DNA of 27,867 bases from a virus. The position numbers were made by a program, and so were the translations under genes. The stretch lies in IMG/VR virus record IMGVR_UViG_3300025668_000036, positions 1 through 27,867 of that record; one strand, written 5' to 3'. The notes under the pieces were generated by a model. That model was not told the DNA's origin. It made no database searches and saw nothing but the letters and a program-made list of their open reading frames with translations. Below are positions 1 to 6,125 of this stretch, piece by piece (positions within the stretch are counted from its first letter, which is position 1; the number at the start of each line of letters is the position of its first letter).

Positions 1-47
1 GGGGGGGGGGGTATTTAAACGTAACCCAATGACAATCAACACGTTAT

Positions 48-86
48 AACCGGGCTTTACCTCTTCTCGCATCGAGCCTGGTTTTT
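48..86 (+). terminator. Rho-independent terminator of an upstream gene
   Basis: A 9-bp stem (AACCGGGCT at 48-56 with AGCCTGGTT at 75-83, one G-T pair) closes an 18-nt loop and runs into a T tract at 82-86. It is more GC-rich than its surroundings. It probably ends a transcript that starts left of the window. Confidence 0.6.
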
Positions 87-113
87 CTCCCTATAGAAAA
101 CCTGTCTGATATG

Positions 114-128
114 TTGTATATGATACAA
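114..128. promoter_or_regulatory. Short inverted repeat, possible operator
   Basis: TTGTAT-ATG-ATACAA is a perfect 6-bp inverted repeat with a 3-bp centre, about 100 bp upstream of the first small gene. It could be a repressor site for that gene, but it occurs once only and no promoter core of the type used elsewhere is seen next to it. Confidence 0.25.
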
Positions 129-178
129 GCCGTATCCTCATTGCCTCTCCTGTAAAAGTGATGTAAAAGAAGATTAGG

Positions 179-201
179 TTAATACTTATACTCATAGGTT
201 A
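179..201 (+). promoter_or_regulatory. Shared upstream element, copy 1
   Basis: TTAATACTTAT-AC-TCATAGGTTA matches 19056-19078 at 21 of 23 positions. It lies 23 nt before the zinc-ribbon gene. The other copy precedes a large membrane-protein gene. Both genes also have Shine-Dalgarno-like sequences, which most genes here lack. It may be a second class of promoter or operator. Confidence 0.4.
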
Positions 202-224
202 CGTTAAAGAATAGGAGTAGTAAT

Positions 225-365
225 ATGAGACATTCAATAACAAAAACATTAATGGTATGGGTAACATGCTTTAATTGTGGGAAGAGGTGGAAGAGTAACG
301 GAGTATTCCACAAATACGAATGCCCGAAGTGTACAATGGAAGCAGAAGTGGATAATAGATTATGA
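225..365 (+). CDS. Small zinc-ribbon protein (46 aa)
   Basis: The 46-residue product carries CFNC at residues 15-18 and CPKC near residues 33-36, a four-cysteine zinc ribbon filling almost the whole protein. Such mini zinc ribbons in phages often touch nucleic acid or a host protein; the target cannot be told here. An AGGAG at 213-217 lies 7 nt before the ATG, one of the few convincing Shine-Dalgarno sequences in the window. The stop overlaps the next start as ATGA, suggesting coupled translation. Confidence 0.7.
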   Translation: MRHSITKTLMVWVTCFNCGKRWKSNGVFHKYECPKCTMEAEVDNRL

Positions 366-595
366 GAAAAATATTAATACTAATAGGTAACATATTCGAT
401 ATAGGATGGTGGGCTGATAAAATCAACTCTAAGTTAGGTATATACGAATGGGCTAAGAAATCATCTTTCCGTAAGTGGCAAGAAGGATTGACTGGATGGA
501 AGTATTGGGTATGGCAAGTAGTAGGTGGAGTAACCTTTGTATTGGTTATGGAGTATCTACTGAATAAGGTAGGTATGACAATGTTACCTTTTTAA
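362..595 (+). CDS. Small tryptophan-rich membrane protein (77 aa)
   Basis: Family not recognised. The protein is rich in Trp and Lys in its first 50 residues and has one likely membrane segment at about residues 49-66 (WQVVGGVTFVLVMEYLL). It is coupled to the zinc-ribbon gene through a 4-nt ATGA overlap, so the two are probably one transcript. A role at the host membrane is possible but unsupported. Confidence 0.6.
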   Translation: MRKILILIGNIFDIGWWADKINSKLGIYEWAKKSSFRKWQEGLTGWKYWVWQVVGGVTFVLVMEYLLNKVGMTMLPF

Positions 596-861
596 CTCTG
601 GTAATAATTGGAATAAAAGATTTTGGGTATTAGTAATAGGGTTATCTCTTTCCAGCTCACCGAAGGTTATAACCGATTCCGTTCCCTATCGTTCCCTTAT
701 CCTACAGAGGTAAGGTTTACGCTTGTTTAGGTTATAAGGGTAATAGATTAAATAGATTACCTTTATCCTTATCAGTACTACTATGATTGTTAATACTTTA
801 CTGATTTTAATCTACCTCACTTTTTTTTAGTTATCCTACACCCATTCAGGTGTTAATAACT
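596..861. other. Non-coding stretch with two hairpins
   Basis: No convincing gene is seen between 596 and 940. It holds an 11-bp AT-rich hairpin (arms 734-744 and 756-766, loop of 11) that may end the upstream transcript, though no T run follows at once. A T8 run lies near 821-828. A smaller hairpin (ACACC/GGTGT, 838-853) is immediately upstream of the TTAACA repeats of the next promoter. Confidence 0.45.
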
Positions 862-917
862 TTAACAAAGATTTAACAAGTTAGATTTGGATAGTTGGAT
901 TATTATTCGTATATTAG
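862..917 (+). promoter_or_regulatory. Promoter P1 with TTAACA direct repeats
   Basis: TTAACA at 862-867 and 873-878 (spacing 5), then 8 bp, then TTGG at 887-890, 19 bp, and TATATTAG at 910-917. The core fits the Bacteroidota -33/-7 promoter. The hexamers are 11 bp apart, one helical turn, as expected for an activator bound on one face. It drives the gene at 941. Confidence 0.75.
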
Positions 918-940
918 ATTATATTTAAAATATAGAAGTT

Positions 941-1147
941 ATGAGTTTAAGAGACAAAGTACAAGGATGGATTGATAATGGGTTTACACCTGCTCAATCT
1001 CCTTTATGTTCAAAGAGGTTAGTATTAAAGAACCTCAATCAAATCAATGAATTATTAAAAGAAGAATCTCCTTATATAGCACAACAAAGAATTGAGTTTC
1101 TTATTATGGATATAGAGAGTGGAAAGTGCGATGGGGGCAAACTATGA
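941..1147 (+). CDS. Hypothetical protein (68 aa)
   Basis: Family not recognised. The product is small, soluble and mostly helical by composition (LVLKNLNQINELLKEE and IAQQRIEFLIMDIESG). It starts 24 nt after promoter P1 and ends in an ATGA overlap with the next small gene. Nothing in the sequence points to a function. Confidence 0.65.
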   Translation: MSLRDKVQGWIDNGFTPAQSPLCSKRLVLKNLNQINELLKEESPYIAQQRIEFLIMDIESGKCDGGKL

Positions 1148-1251
1148 AAAATTGGAATTGGTTAAAGATTAAGACGTGGGGTGTTATCATTATAATATCT
1201 TCTTTATGGGGATTCATAATTATGGATTGCATAAAGAGTTTAATACAATAG
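1144..1251 (+). CDS. Tiny single-pass membrane protein (35 aa)
   Basis: A 35-residue frame begins at the ATGA overlap with the 941 gene. Its middle (VIIIISSLWGFIIM, about residues 14-27) is a hydrophobic membrane segment behind a basic Trp-containing N-terminus. The overlap and the membrane segment support it as a real gene. Function unknown. Confidence 0.55.
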   Translation: MKNWNWLKIKTWGVIIIISSLWGFIIMDCIKSLIQ

Positions 1252-1302
1252 ATTAATGGCTAGAATAAATTTGGTAGAAATTTTTCTAAAGTTCACACCC
1301 CT

Positions 1303-1330
1303 TTCCACATTTGGGTAGATGTGGGGTTGT
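1303..1330 (+). terminator. Possible weak terminator hairpin
   Basis: CCACAT (1305-1310) pairs with ATGTGG (1319-1324), with two more G-T pairs at the base, followed by TTGTTG rather than a true T run. It sits between the 35-aa gene and the next promoter, where a terminator would be expected. Confidence 0.35.
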
Positions 1331-1349
1331 TGATAAGATTGTTAATAAC

Positions 1350-1406
1350 TTAACAATTTCTTAACATTGAAAGCTTGTTTATATGGATTAGTTTCCGTAT
1401 CTTTAC
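1350..1406 (+). promoter_or_regulatory. Promoter P2 with TTAACA direct repeats
   Basis: TTAACA at 1350-1355 and 1361-1366, N8, TTGT at 1375-1378, N19, TATCTTTAC at 1398-1406. The geometry equals that of P1. GTTGATAA and GTTAATAAC lie just upstream, as also at P8 and P9. The -7 box overlaps the palindrome described in the next feature. Confidence 0.75.
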
Positions 1407-1437
1407 TATGTAGTAAAGAGGGAGTGATTAACACTCC
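1401..1437 (+). promoter_or_regulatory. Operator palindrome plus leader hairpin, copy 1
   Basis: A perfect palindrome CTTTACTATGTAGTAAAG (1401-1418) covers the end of the -7 box and the expected start of transcription. A hairpin GGAGTG/CACTCC (1421-1437) follows. The palindrome recurs unchanged at 10429 and 12736. The hairpin there reads GGAGAT/ATCTCC, so both arms have changed together. The palindrome is probably a repressor operator and the hairpin an RNA leader structure. Confidence 0.65.
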
Positions 1438-1463
1438 GAGTATGAATAGTAAATAATTAAGAA

Positions 1464-1928
1464 ATGAATAACCAACGTAAGATTAACAATCCCCTTTTAA
1501 AAATCATCGGTAACTCCGATATGATGTTAGTAGATATCCTTTCCCAATATGGGAGTGGTGAGTTCCGACATATAGTTAAAACGAAATTAGGTATGACCTG
1601 TTGTGATGCTAGAGATTTCGATAATCCACGAATGATGGAACATCCTTCATCTACAATCACCGGCTATAAGAAAGGTGTTCTCCAAACCGTTCAATTCAAA
1701 CCTGAAGGTTCTAACTTTTGGTTAACCATCTTTAGTAGAACAGGTAAGAAGGTTAAACTAATCGATGAATCTATATTGGTTGATTTGAATGTAGGTCACA
1801 TCAATGGTATGTTCTACAACACCAACCTTTATTCCAACGAACAATACAGAGCAGTTTATGCTAAGAGTTGGGCTTCAATGGCTTACAAAGAGAACGAAGT
1901 GGTAACTGAAGATTTAACAATTTCTTAA
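1464..1928 (+). CDS. Hypothetical protein (154 aa)
   Basis: Family not recognised. It appears to be a soluble mixed alpha/beta protein with no signal peptide and no obvious catalytic motif. Its promoter carries the same palindrome and hairpin as the VWA gene at 10497 and the 59-aa gene at 12804, so it is probably co-regulated with them. Its last codons (ending LTIS and the stop) are formed by the TTAACA repeats of the next promoter, so coding and control DNA overlap. A start at 1464 fits the leader length of the other two. Confidence 0.7.
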   Translation: MNNQRKINNPLLKIIGNSDMMLVDILSQYGSGEFRHIVKTKLGMTCCDARDFDNPRMMEHPSSTITGYKKGVLQTVQFKPEGSNFWLTIFSRTGKKVKLIDESILVDLNVGHINGMFYNTNLYSNEQYRAVYAKSWASMAYKENEVVTEDLTIS

Positions 1929-1969
1929 CATTGGAAGTTTGGATAATTGAAATAATATCACTATATTAG
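1914..1969 (+). promoter_or_regulatory. Promoter P3 with TTAACA direct repeats
   Basis: TTAACA at 1914-1919 and 1925-1930, N8, TTGG at 1939-1942, N19, TATATTAG at 1962-1969. The repeats lie in the 3' end of the 1464 gene. It drives the 1988 gene. Confidence 0.75.
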
Positions 1970-1987
1970 TACTGTAATAATTAAGAG

Positions 1988-2320
1988 ATGAAAAATATGA
2001 TAAATACCGAAAAACCTAAAGTGACCAAACCTTGGTCATCTGAGATGTACGATTGGAACGATAAGGTTTCCGAATTGATGAAAGCTGAAATCCAAATTCA
2101 GATAGAAAAGAATAAAGATGATTTCGATAAACTAAACCAATTGGTAACACTATGTGGTGGTACTAAGTTTGGTGATGGTTGGGAAATCGAAGAGTTGTAT
2201 GATGAGTGTTTGAAAGAGTTAGAGAATGTTCAAAACTATTGGCTGAACGAAGAGTGGGATTGGAGTGTTAAGATGGGTATCGTTACTGATTGTATTAAAA
2301 TTGATTTTGTTGGATATTAA
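1988..2320 (+). CDS. Hypothetical acidic protein (110 aa)
   Basis: Family not recognised. The protein is Trp- and Glu/Asp-rich, with likely helices at about residues 22-50 and 66-90. It follows promoter P3 directly and is the first gene of a run of closely spaced small genes (2331, 2773, 2931, 3121). An internal ATG at 1997 (M4) is an alternative start. Confidence 0.65.
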   Translation: MKNMINTEKPKVTKPWSSEMYDWNDKVSELMKAEIQIQIEKNKDDFDKLNQLVTLCGGTKFGDGWEIEELYDECLKELENVQNYWLNEEWDWSVKMGIVTDCIKIDFVGY

Positions 2321-2330
2321 AATTACAGAT

Positions 2331-2762
2331 ATGAAAAACTTAATGACTAAAGAAGAAGTTCAAAAGATTGTTGATGAGGTTTATCCTAAGATTGAGAAAC
2401 ACTACGGAACTTCTAAGTTCCATGAGTGTACTCCTTATACGGAACTACACCACAACATCTATCTACGAATCATCGGTGAAGATTTAGAAATGAACGATGA
2501 GGATTATCCAGTCGAAGTAGAAGAGTATGGGGAATGTGACCCGGCTGCAGAATTCGATAGAGAGAATAATACTATTGTTATTTATCACCCTAAGATGAAA
2601 AATAGAAAGGATGTGATTCAAACGTTGGTTCACGAATACCAACACCACCTACAATCTCCGATATGGATGAAACGATATTATGATATGGGTTATAACTATT
2701 CAACTCACCCATACGAAGTTGCGGCTACTAAAGAAGAATCTAATTGGAAAATGTTTAATTAA
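2331..2762 (+). CDS. Small HExxH zinc-metallopeptidase-like protein (143 aa)
   Basis: Residues 101-105 are HEYQH, the HExxH zinc-binding and catalytic motif, followed by HLQSP. A later HPYEVAA (E129) could supply the third zinc ligand, as in short gluzincin/SprT-like and ImmA-like domains. There is no signal peptide, so it should act in the cytoplasm. I take the ATG at 2331 rather than the in-frame ATG at 2265, which lies inside the upstream gene; 2331 leaves 10 nt after that gene's stop. Whether it is an active protease, and on what substrate, is not visible. Confidence 0.65.
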   Translation: MKNLMTKEEVQKIVDEVYPKIEKHYGTSKFHECTPYTELHHNIYLRIIGEDLEMNDEDYPVEVEEYGECDPAAEFDRENNTIVIYHPKMKNRKDVIQTLVHEYQHHLQSPIWMKRYYDMGYNYSTHPYEVAATKEESNWKMFN

Positions 2763-2772
2763 AAAATAAAGT

Positions 2773-2925
2773 ATGTTTACAGCAAAACAAATTGATAGAA
2801 TGAGTATTGAAGGAATCGAATCCTTATCTCAGATGTTAACTGAAGAACAAAGAAATGAATGGGCTGGTTGTGGTTATAGTGGTTCATCATATGTAAGAAT
2901 AACCAAAGTAAAAATTAATAAATAA
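2773..2925 (+). CDS. Hypothetical protein (50 aa)
   Basis: A 50-residue frame starts 10 nt after the HExxH gene and ends 5 nt before the next start, filling the gap exactly. An A-rich leader precedes the ATG, as for other genes here. The first half looks helical (IEGIESLSQMLTEEQRNEW), the second small and polar. Function unknown. Confidence 0.5.
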   Translation: MFTAKQIDRMSIEGIESLSQMLTEEQRNEWAGCGYSGSSYVRITKVKINK

Positions 2926-2930
2926 AAAAT

Positions 2931-3119
2931 ATGTTTAAGAAAGCTAAAAGTAAATTACTAACCTATCTATTTACAGATTGGGTAAACAATGAAGATGATG
3001 TTGAAACGTTAATGTTAACGAAACAACTAATCGATATTCAAAAGAATAAGATTACAGGCCATACCCCAATCATTGGATTCAGAACTCATTCTGATGTAAC
3101 TAAAAAGATGGGAGTATAG
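2931..3119 (+). CDS. Hypothetical protein (62 aa)
   Basis: Family not recognised. The N-terminus is basic (MFKKAKSKLL), followed by an acidic helix (NNEDDVETLMLTKQLIDI). No motif identifies a role. It ends 1 nt before the next gene's start, so the two are probably translated together. Confidence 0.55.
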   Translation: MFKKAKSKLLTYLFTDWVNNEDDVETLMLTKQLIDIQKNKITGHTPIIGFRTHSDVTKKMGV

Positions 3120-3120
3120 T

Positions 3121-3486
3121 TTGAGAAGATTGAAATTACTAATCGTATTATTGGTTGCGTGTCAATCGATGTACGGACAATTATATCAGTATGATAGATT
3201 CATATTAACCGAACCAGATAAAAGATTACACTTTGCTGCTGGAGCAATAGCAACTACTGTTGGATACGAATGGGCTTTATGGAAATATAAAGGTGATAAG
3301 AAGAAAGCATTCTTCGTAGGATTAGGAGTAGGGTTAGCTGCAGGTATAGCAAAAGAATCGTTTGATAATTGGAGACCTGGTAATTACTTTGATGAAAGAG
3401 ATGTACTCGCTACATTTATGGGAAGTTTATCTGTAACCATTCCATTATCAATATTTAGAAAACCCAAAAAGAAATATACACATTAA
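3121..3486 (+). CDS. Exported YfiM/DUF2279-like protein (121 aa)
   Basis: A hydrophobic export signal (RRLKLLIVLLVAC) opens the protein. LVAC fits a lipobox with Cys14; cleavage after SMYG, before Gln, is also typical of Bacteroidota. Then DKRLHFAAGAIATT (residues 34-47), two small-residue-rich hydrophobic stretches and a basic tail follow. The DK-x2-HF motif recalls YfiM/DUF2279 proteins; the match is from memory. A phage protein in the envelope might act in lysis or exclusion. The start is TTG, with no ATG available. Confidence 0.55.
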   Translation: MRRLKLLIVLLVACQSMYGQLYQYDRFILTEPDKRLHFAAGAIATTVGYEWALWKYKGDKKKAFFVGLGVGLAAGIAKESFDNWRPGNYFDERDVLATFMGSLSVTIPLSIFRKPKKKYTH

Positions 3487-3489
3487 TAT

Positions 3490-3520
3490 TTGGATATATG
3501 GAATTAATTTCGTATATTAG
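3490..3520 (+). promoter_or_regulatory. Promoter P4 (core only)
   Basis: TTGG at 3490-3493, N19 ending in TTTCG, and TATATTAG at 3513-3520. There are no TTAACA repeats upstream. It drives the gene at 3529, whose ATG is 9 nt downstream, so the leader is very short. Confidence 0.7.
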
Positions 3521-3528
3521 TAAATAAT

Positions 3529-3702
3529 ATGACATACATAAAAACATACGTCGCAGAATATAATGAACTGCTCAAACTAAATACAGAAGAAATAGTATTT
3601 AGATATCGTAAGTATGAATGTTTAATTGGTGATGAAAGAAGTATAGATTATATAAACAAAGTTTTAAAAGAACACTATGAAAAAAATCAAATCAATAGTT
3701 AA
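3529..3702 (+). CDS. Hypothetical protein (57 aa)
   Basis: A small basic/acidic helical protein (YVAEYNELLKLNTEEIVF) with no recognised family. It lies directly behind promoter P4, which supports it as a gene. Its last 26 nt overlap the start of the next gene. Confidence 0.55.
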   Translation: MTYIKTYVAEYNELLKLNTEEIVFRYRKYECLIGDERSIDYINKVLKEHYEKNQINS

Positions 3703-3790
3703 TCGAATCGAAAGTATAGATATAGTATTAGGAACTGCTATGTTTATCTATTTAACGTTCCTAATTATTAACCTTTCAAAACTATTTTAA
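3677..3790 (+). CDS. Tiny single-pass membrane protein (37 aa)
   Basis: A basic N-terminus (MKKIKSIVNR) precedes a hydrophobic segment (IVLGTAMFIYLTFLIINL, about residues 16-33). It overlaps the upstream gene by 26 nt and its stop touches the next ATG at 3791. The packing supports translation. Function unknown. Confidence 0.5.
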   Translation: MKKIKSIVNRIESIDIVLGTAMFIYLTFLIINLSKLF

Positions 3791-4156
3791 ATGAAGTTAG
3801 ATTTTAGAACACGTACAACGTACACCATTACTCAGGTTACAACACCTGCAACCTTCAACTCAGAAGATTTCAAAAAAGCAGTACCACCATACGAAGGTGA
3901 AACTGAAGAAGATTTTTGGAACTATATGAAGGATAACCTTTCCGATTGGGAAGCTGAAGAATACATTGGTGATAATGAAAACATACTTTCAGATGAACTA
4001 TTAGATTTGTTATATGAGGTATTTGTAGAATACCCTCAACACGAAATGTTTGATTCACGAACTAAGAGTGAAGAGATAACAATGGAAGCTGGTGAGATTG
4101 ATGAATTGTATAGTAGAGCAGGTGGGTTTAATGCTAAGTATTCAAATGATGTATAA
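3791..4156 (+). CDS. Hypothetical acidic protein (121 aa)
   Basis: Family not recognised. The first 25 residues look like beta strands (RTRTTYTITQVTTPATF); the rest is strongly acidic and helical. No catalytic motif is seen. The stop shares a base with the next start (TAATG). Confidence 0.6.
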   Translation: MKLDFRTRTTYTITQVTTPATFNSEDFKKAVPPYEGETEEDFWNYMKDNLSDWEAEEYIGDNENILSDELLDLLYEVFVEYPQHEMFDSRTKSEEITMEAGEIDELYSRAGGFNAKYSNDV

Positions 4157-4266
4157 TGCAGAGATTGATATATGATATGTATTATGCTGATGAAATCACA
4201 TTAGAAGTATGTGAGAAGTTATTAGCTCAATTAAGTAAAAGTAAACAAAATAGAAGATATTATTAA
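4156..4266 (+). CDS. Hypothetical protein (36 aa)
   Basis: A 36-residue frame joined to the upstream gene by TAATG and ending 1 nt before the next ATG. It is basic at its C-terminus (LSKSKQNRRYY). Only its packing between neighbours supports it. Confidence 0.4.
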   Translation: MQRLIYDMYYADEITLEVCEKLLAQLSKSKQNRRYY

Positions 4267-4267
4267 A

Positions 4268-4831
4268 ATGGCAAATTCAGTATATACATACATAGAGGTT
4301 GAATCAGAGAACCCTAAAGTATTTAAGAAACTACAGGAAATGTTTCCTGAATCTGATGATTGGAGAACTCAAAGTGATGGGATGTATCTATACAATAAAT
4401 TGTATGGTGAAGGTGAATATGATAGAAGTGAGTTCATCGATAGGATGGGAGCTAAGTGGTGTCATATCGAAGAGGTTGAAACTGATGAAGAGTATTTTAC
4501 ACTAAGTACTGAATCAGCATGGTACTATTGTGAAGGAGCTATTGAACAACTACATTCTATCTTATCTGAAATCGATGAGAAAGTTTGGGTTAAGTTTACA
4601 TTCGATGATGAATCATCATCACAACCATTTGGTGGTGGTGCAGTTTATATGGGTGAGTTGTGTATGAATGATGATGTGTTTGAGTCTCCTGATGAAGATG
4701 ATTTTGATACTACAGAGGAATGGGATGCAGCTTACGAAACTTATTGGGAAGAGCAAGTAGAAAAGAAAACAGACCTTAGAGATGATGCAATAGAATATCT
4801 AACAAATGAGTATGCCAACGAAGAAGATTAG
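4268..4831 (+). CDS. Acidic protein, possibly YubB/Api92-like (187 aa)
   Basis: The opening MANSVYTYIEVESENPKVFKKL resembles the N-terminal ferredoxin-like domain of plasmid and phage YubB/DUF1281-type proteins, here from memory and not firm. The centre is Trp/Tyr-rich (SAWYYCEGAIEQL, about residues 82-94) and the C-terminal 50 residues are extremely acidic. It overlaps the following membrane-protein gene by 26 nt. The role of such proteins is unknown. Confidence 0.55.
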   Translation: MANSVYTYIEVESENPKVFKKLQEMFPESDDWRTQSDGMYLYNKLYGEGEYDRSEFIDRMGAKWCHIEEVETDEEYFTLSTESAWYYCEGAIEQLHSILSEIDEKVWVKFTFDDESSSQPFGGGAVYMGELCMNDDVFESPDEDDFDTTEEWDAAYETYWEEQVEKKTDLRDDAIEYLTNEYANEED

Positions 4832-5126
4832 AACAGAATTTAAAGAAGCAAATCTGAAGGAAGTACGATATGCTATTATAGAGAATTTCTTTTTTGGATT
4901 TAGCGGAGCTATCATTGTTCCGTTCATTGCACTAAGAATGGATGTAGCAGTACTTATAGGTTATATGATACATTACTTCTATATCAGTAAAGTTATTAAC
5001 CGACCTAAATACACCACATCATTAGCTAAGTTTATTTTATTCCCTATACCAACAGCGCTTGGTGGATTCTTTGGATATAAGGTGGCTTACTTTGTTTCAC
5101 AATATTTAACACAATATATTCAATAG
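4806..5126 (+). CDS. Multi-pass membrane protein (106 aa)
   Basis: Three hydrophobic stretches are visible, at about residues 27-43, 47-62 and 74-98, the last Gly-rich (GGFFGYKVAYFV). The N-terminus is basic. Family not recognised. The start is 4806, or 4812 at an in-frame second ATG; either overlaps the upstream gene. It ends just before promoter P5. Confidence 0.6.
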   Translation: MSMPTKKIRTEFKEANLKEVRYAIIENFFFGFSGAIIVPFIALRMDVAVLIGYMIHYFYISKVINRPKYTTSLAKFILFPIPTALGGFFGYKVAYFVSQYLTQYIQ

Positions 5127-5129
5127 GAT

Positions 5130-5160
5130 TTGGATTTTAAATAATCCTTTCGTATATTAG
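5130..5160 (+). promoter_or_regulatory. Promoter P5 of the tRNA cluster
   Basis: TTGG at 5130-5133, N19 ending in TTTCG, and TATATTAG at 5153-5160, without upstream TTAACA repeats. A small hairpin (CGTTG/CAACG, 5168-5180) lies between the start region and tRNA-Leu. Confidence 0.7.
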
Positions 5161-5184
5161 TACTGTTCGTTGAAACAACGGTAC

Positions 5185-5270
5185 GCCGAAGTGGTGGAAT
5201 TGGTAGACACGAGGGACTTAAAATCCCTTGAACAGTAATGTTCGTATGGGTTCGATTCCCATCTTCGGTA
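5185..5270 (+). tRNA. tRNA-Leu (anticodon TAA)
   Basis: Acceptor GCCGAAG/CTTCGGT (first pair G-T), anticodon loop CTTAAAA with anticodon TAA, a long variable arm typical of Leu, T-loop TTCGATT, discriminator A at 5270. No CCA is encoded. It reads UUA, a frequent codon in this AT-rich phage. Confidence 0.92.
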
Positions 5271-5273
5271 CTA

Positions 5274-5362
5274 AAGAGAGGTAGTGAAGCTACAATGATA
5301 TAGAAAAAGGTAAGGGTTAACCTCTATATCGTAGTAACCCCGAAAGACCCGAAACCTCTCTT
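5274..5362 (+). ncRNA. Compact structured RNA between tRNAs, possible pseudoknot
   Basis: A 9-bp outer stem pairs AAGAGAGGT (5274-5282) with ACCTCTCTT (5354-5362). Inside, CTAC plus GATATAG (5290-5303) pair with CTATATC plus GTAG (5324-5334) around a 3-nt bulge, capped by AGGT/ACCT. The apical loop GGGTTA (5314-5319) is complementary to TAACCC (5335-5340), a possible pseudoknot. CCCGAAA occurs twice near the 3' side. It is transcribed with the tRNAs. T4 also encodes small stable RNAs of unknown role in its tRNA cluster; homology is not claimed. Confidence 0.6.
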
Positions 5363-5367
5363 CTTAT

Positions 5368-5441
5368 GGACTCGTAGCTCAGCTGGATAGAGCATCGCCC
5401 TTCTAAGGCGACGGTCGTAGGTTCGAATCCTACCGGGTTCA
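5368..5441 (+). tRNA. tRNA-Arg (anticodon TCT)
   Basis: Acceptor GGACTCG/CGGGTTC with G-T pairs, D-arm AGCTCAGCTGGATAGAGC, anticodon loop CTTCTAA with anticodon TCT, T-loop TTCGAAT, discriminator A. No CCA is encoded. It reads AGA, the favoured Arg codon here. Confidence 0.92.
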
Positions 5442-5446
5442 CTATT

Positions 5447-5520
5447 GTTCTCTTAGCTCAGTTGGTTAGAGCAAATCACTCATAATGATTAGGTCACAGG
5501 TTCGAGCCCTGTAGGGAACA
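5447..5520 (+). tRNA. tRNA-Met (anticodon CAT)
   Basis: Acceptor GTTCTCT/AGGGAAC, D-arm AGCTCAGTTGGTTAGAGC, anticodon loop CTCATAA with anticodon CAT, T-loop TTCGAGC, discriminator A, no CCA. A CAT anticodon could also be a lysidine-modified tRNA-Ile; an initiator seems unlikely because its mismatched first pair is absent. Confidence 0.88.
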
Positions 5521-5581
5521 CTTTTATGTTTTACTAAAAATATTTTAATATTTATTATTACTAACAATAAATTTATAAGTT

Positions 5582-5860
5582 ATGAATCACAAAATTGCAA
5601 GAAGGCTGTATCAGGCATTAGAATCCAAATACACCGCACAGATAATGGATGCGAGAGCACGATTATCAATCTACTTTGAATCACCTGTAGCTATAGGTGA
5701 ACATCCTCAACATACTGATGAGATAGATAAACTATTAGGTCAGTTAGAATCTGCAACTGGAAAGTTGGATACTCTATCTAAGAACTTTGGTTCTGAGTAC
5801 GGAGCTAATATCCCAACTACTCACGTTGATGAAAAAGGGAAGGAGATTCTAAAAGGTTAA
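5582..5860 (+). CDS. Hypothetical protein inside the tRNA cluster (92 aa)
   Basis: The protein is helical, with a central ESPVAIGEHPQHTDEIDKLLGQL (about residues 33-55). Similar ~80-90 residue proteins with a PVxIGEHP core occur in marine T4-like phages as far as I recall; their role is not known to me. It is embedded between tRNA-Met and tRNA-Ser and probably shares their transcript. Confidence 0.7.
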   Translation: MNHKIARRLYQALESKYTAQIMDARARLSIYFESPVAIGEHPQHTDEIDKLLGQLESATGKLDTLSKNFGSEYGANIPTTHVDEKGKEILKG

Positions 5861-5867
5861 GGAGTTA

Positions 5868-5952
5868 GGAGAGTTGTCAGAGTGGTCGATTGTGGTAGAT
5901 TTGAAATCTGCTGTACGGCAACGTACCGGGGGTTCGAATCCCTCACTCTCCG
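5868..5952 (+). tRNA. tRNA-Ser (anticodon TGA)
   Basis: Acceptor GGAGAGT/ACTCTCC, anticodon loop TTTGAAA with anticodon TGA, a long variable arm (TGTACGGCAACGTACC), T-loop TTCGAAT, discriminator G, no CCA. It reads UCA. An open frame crosses this tRNA and the next but is not a gene. Confidence 0.92.
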
Positions 5953-5956
5953 CAGA

Positions 5957-6034
<78 letters not shown>

Positions 6035-6037
6035 TTT

Positions 6038-6109
6038 GCTCCGTTCGTCTAACGGTTAGGACATTAGGTTTTCATCCTAAAAATAGGAGTTCGATTCTCC
6101 TACGGAGTA
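6038..6109 (+). tRNA. tRNA-Glu (anticodon TTC)
   Basis: Acceptor GCTCCGT/ACGGAGT, anticodon loop TTTTCAT with anticodon TTC, T-loop TTCGATT, discriminator A, no CCA. It lies 3 nt after tRNA-Ala and 16 nt before the next CDS. It reads GAA, a very common codon here. Confidence 0.92.
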
Positions 6110-6125
6110 CAAAATAAAAAACAAA

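Noticed and set aside
1-11. Run of eleven G at the left end
   Set aside because: It is out of keeping with the AT-rich DNA and sits at the contig edge, so it is most likely a sequencing or assembly artefact.
5274-5362. Hammerhead ribozyme
   Set aside because: GAAA and CGAAAC are present, but the required CUGANGA core is not.
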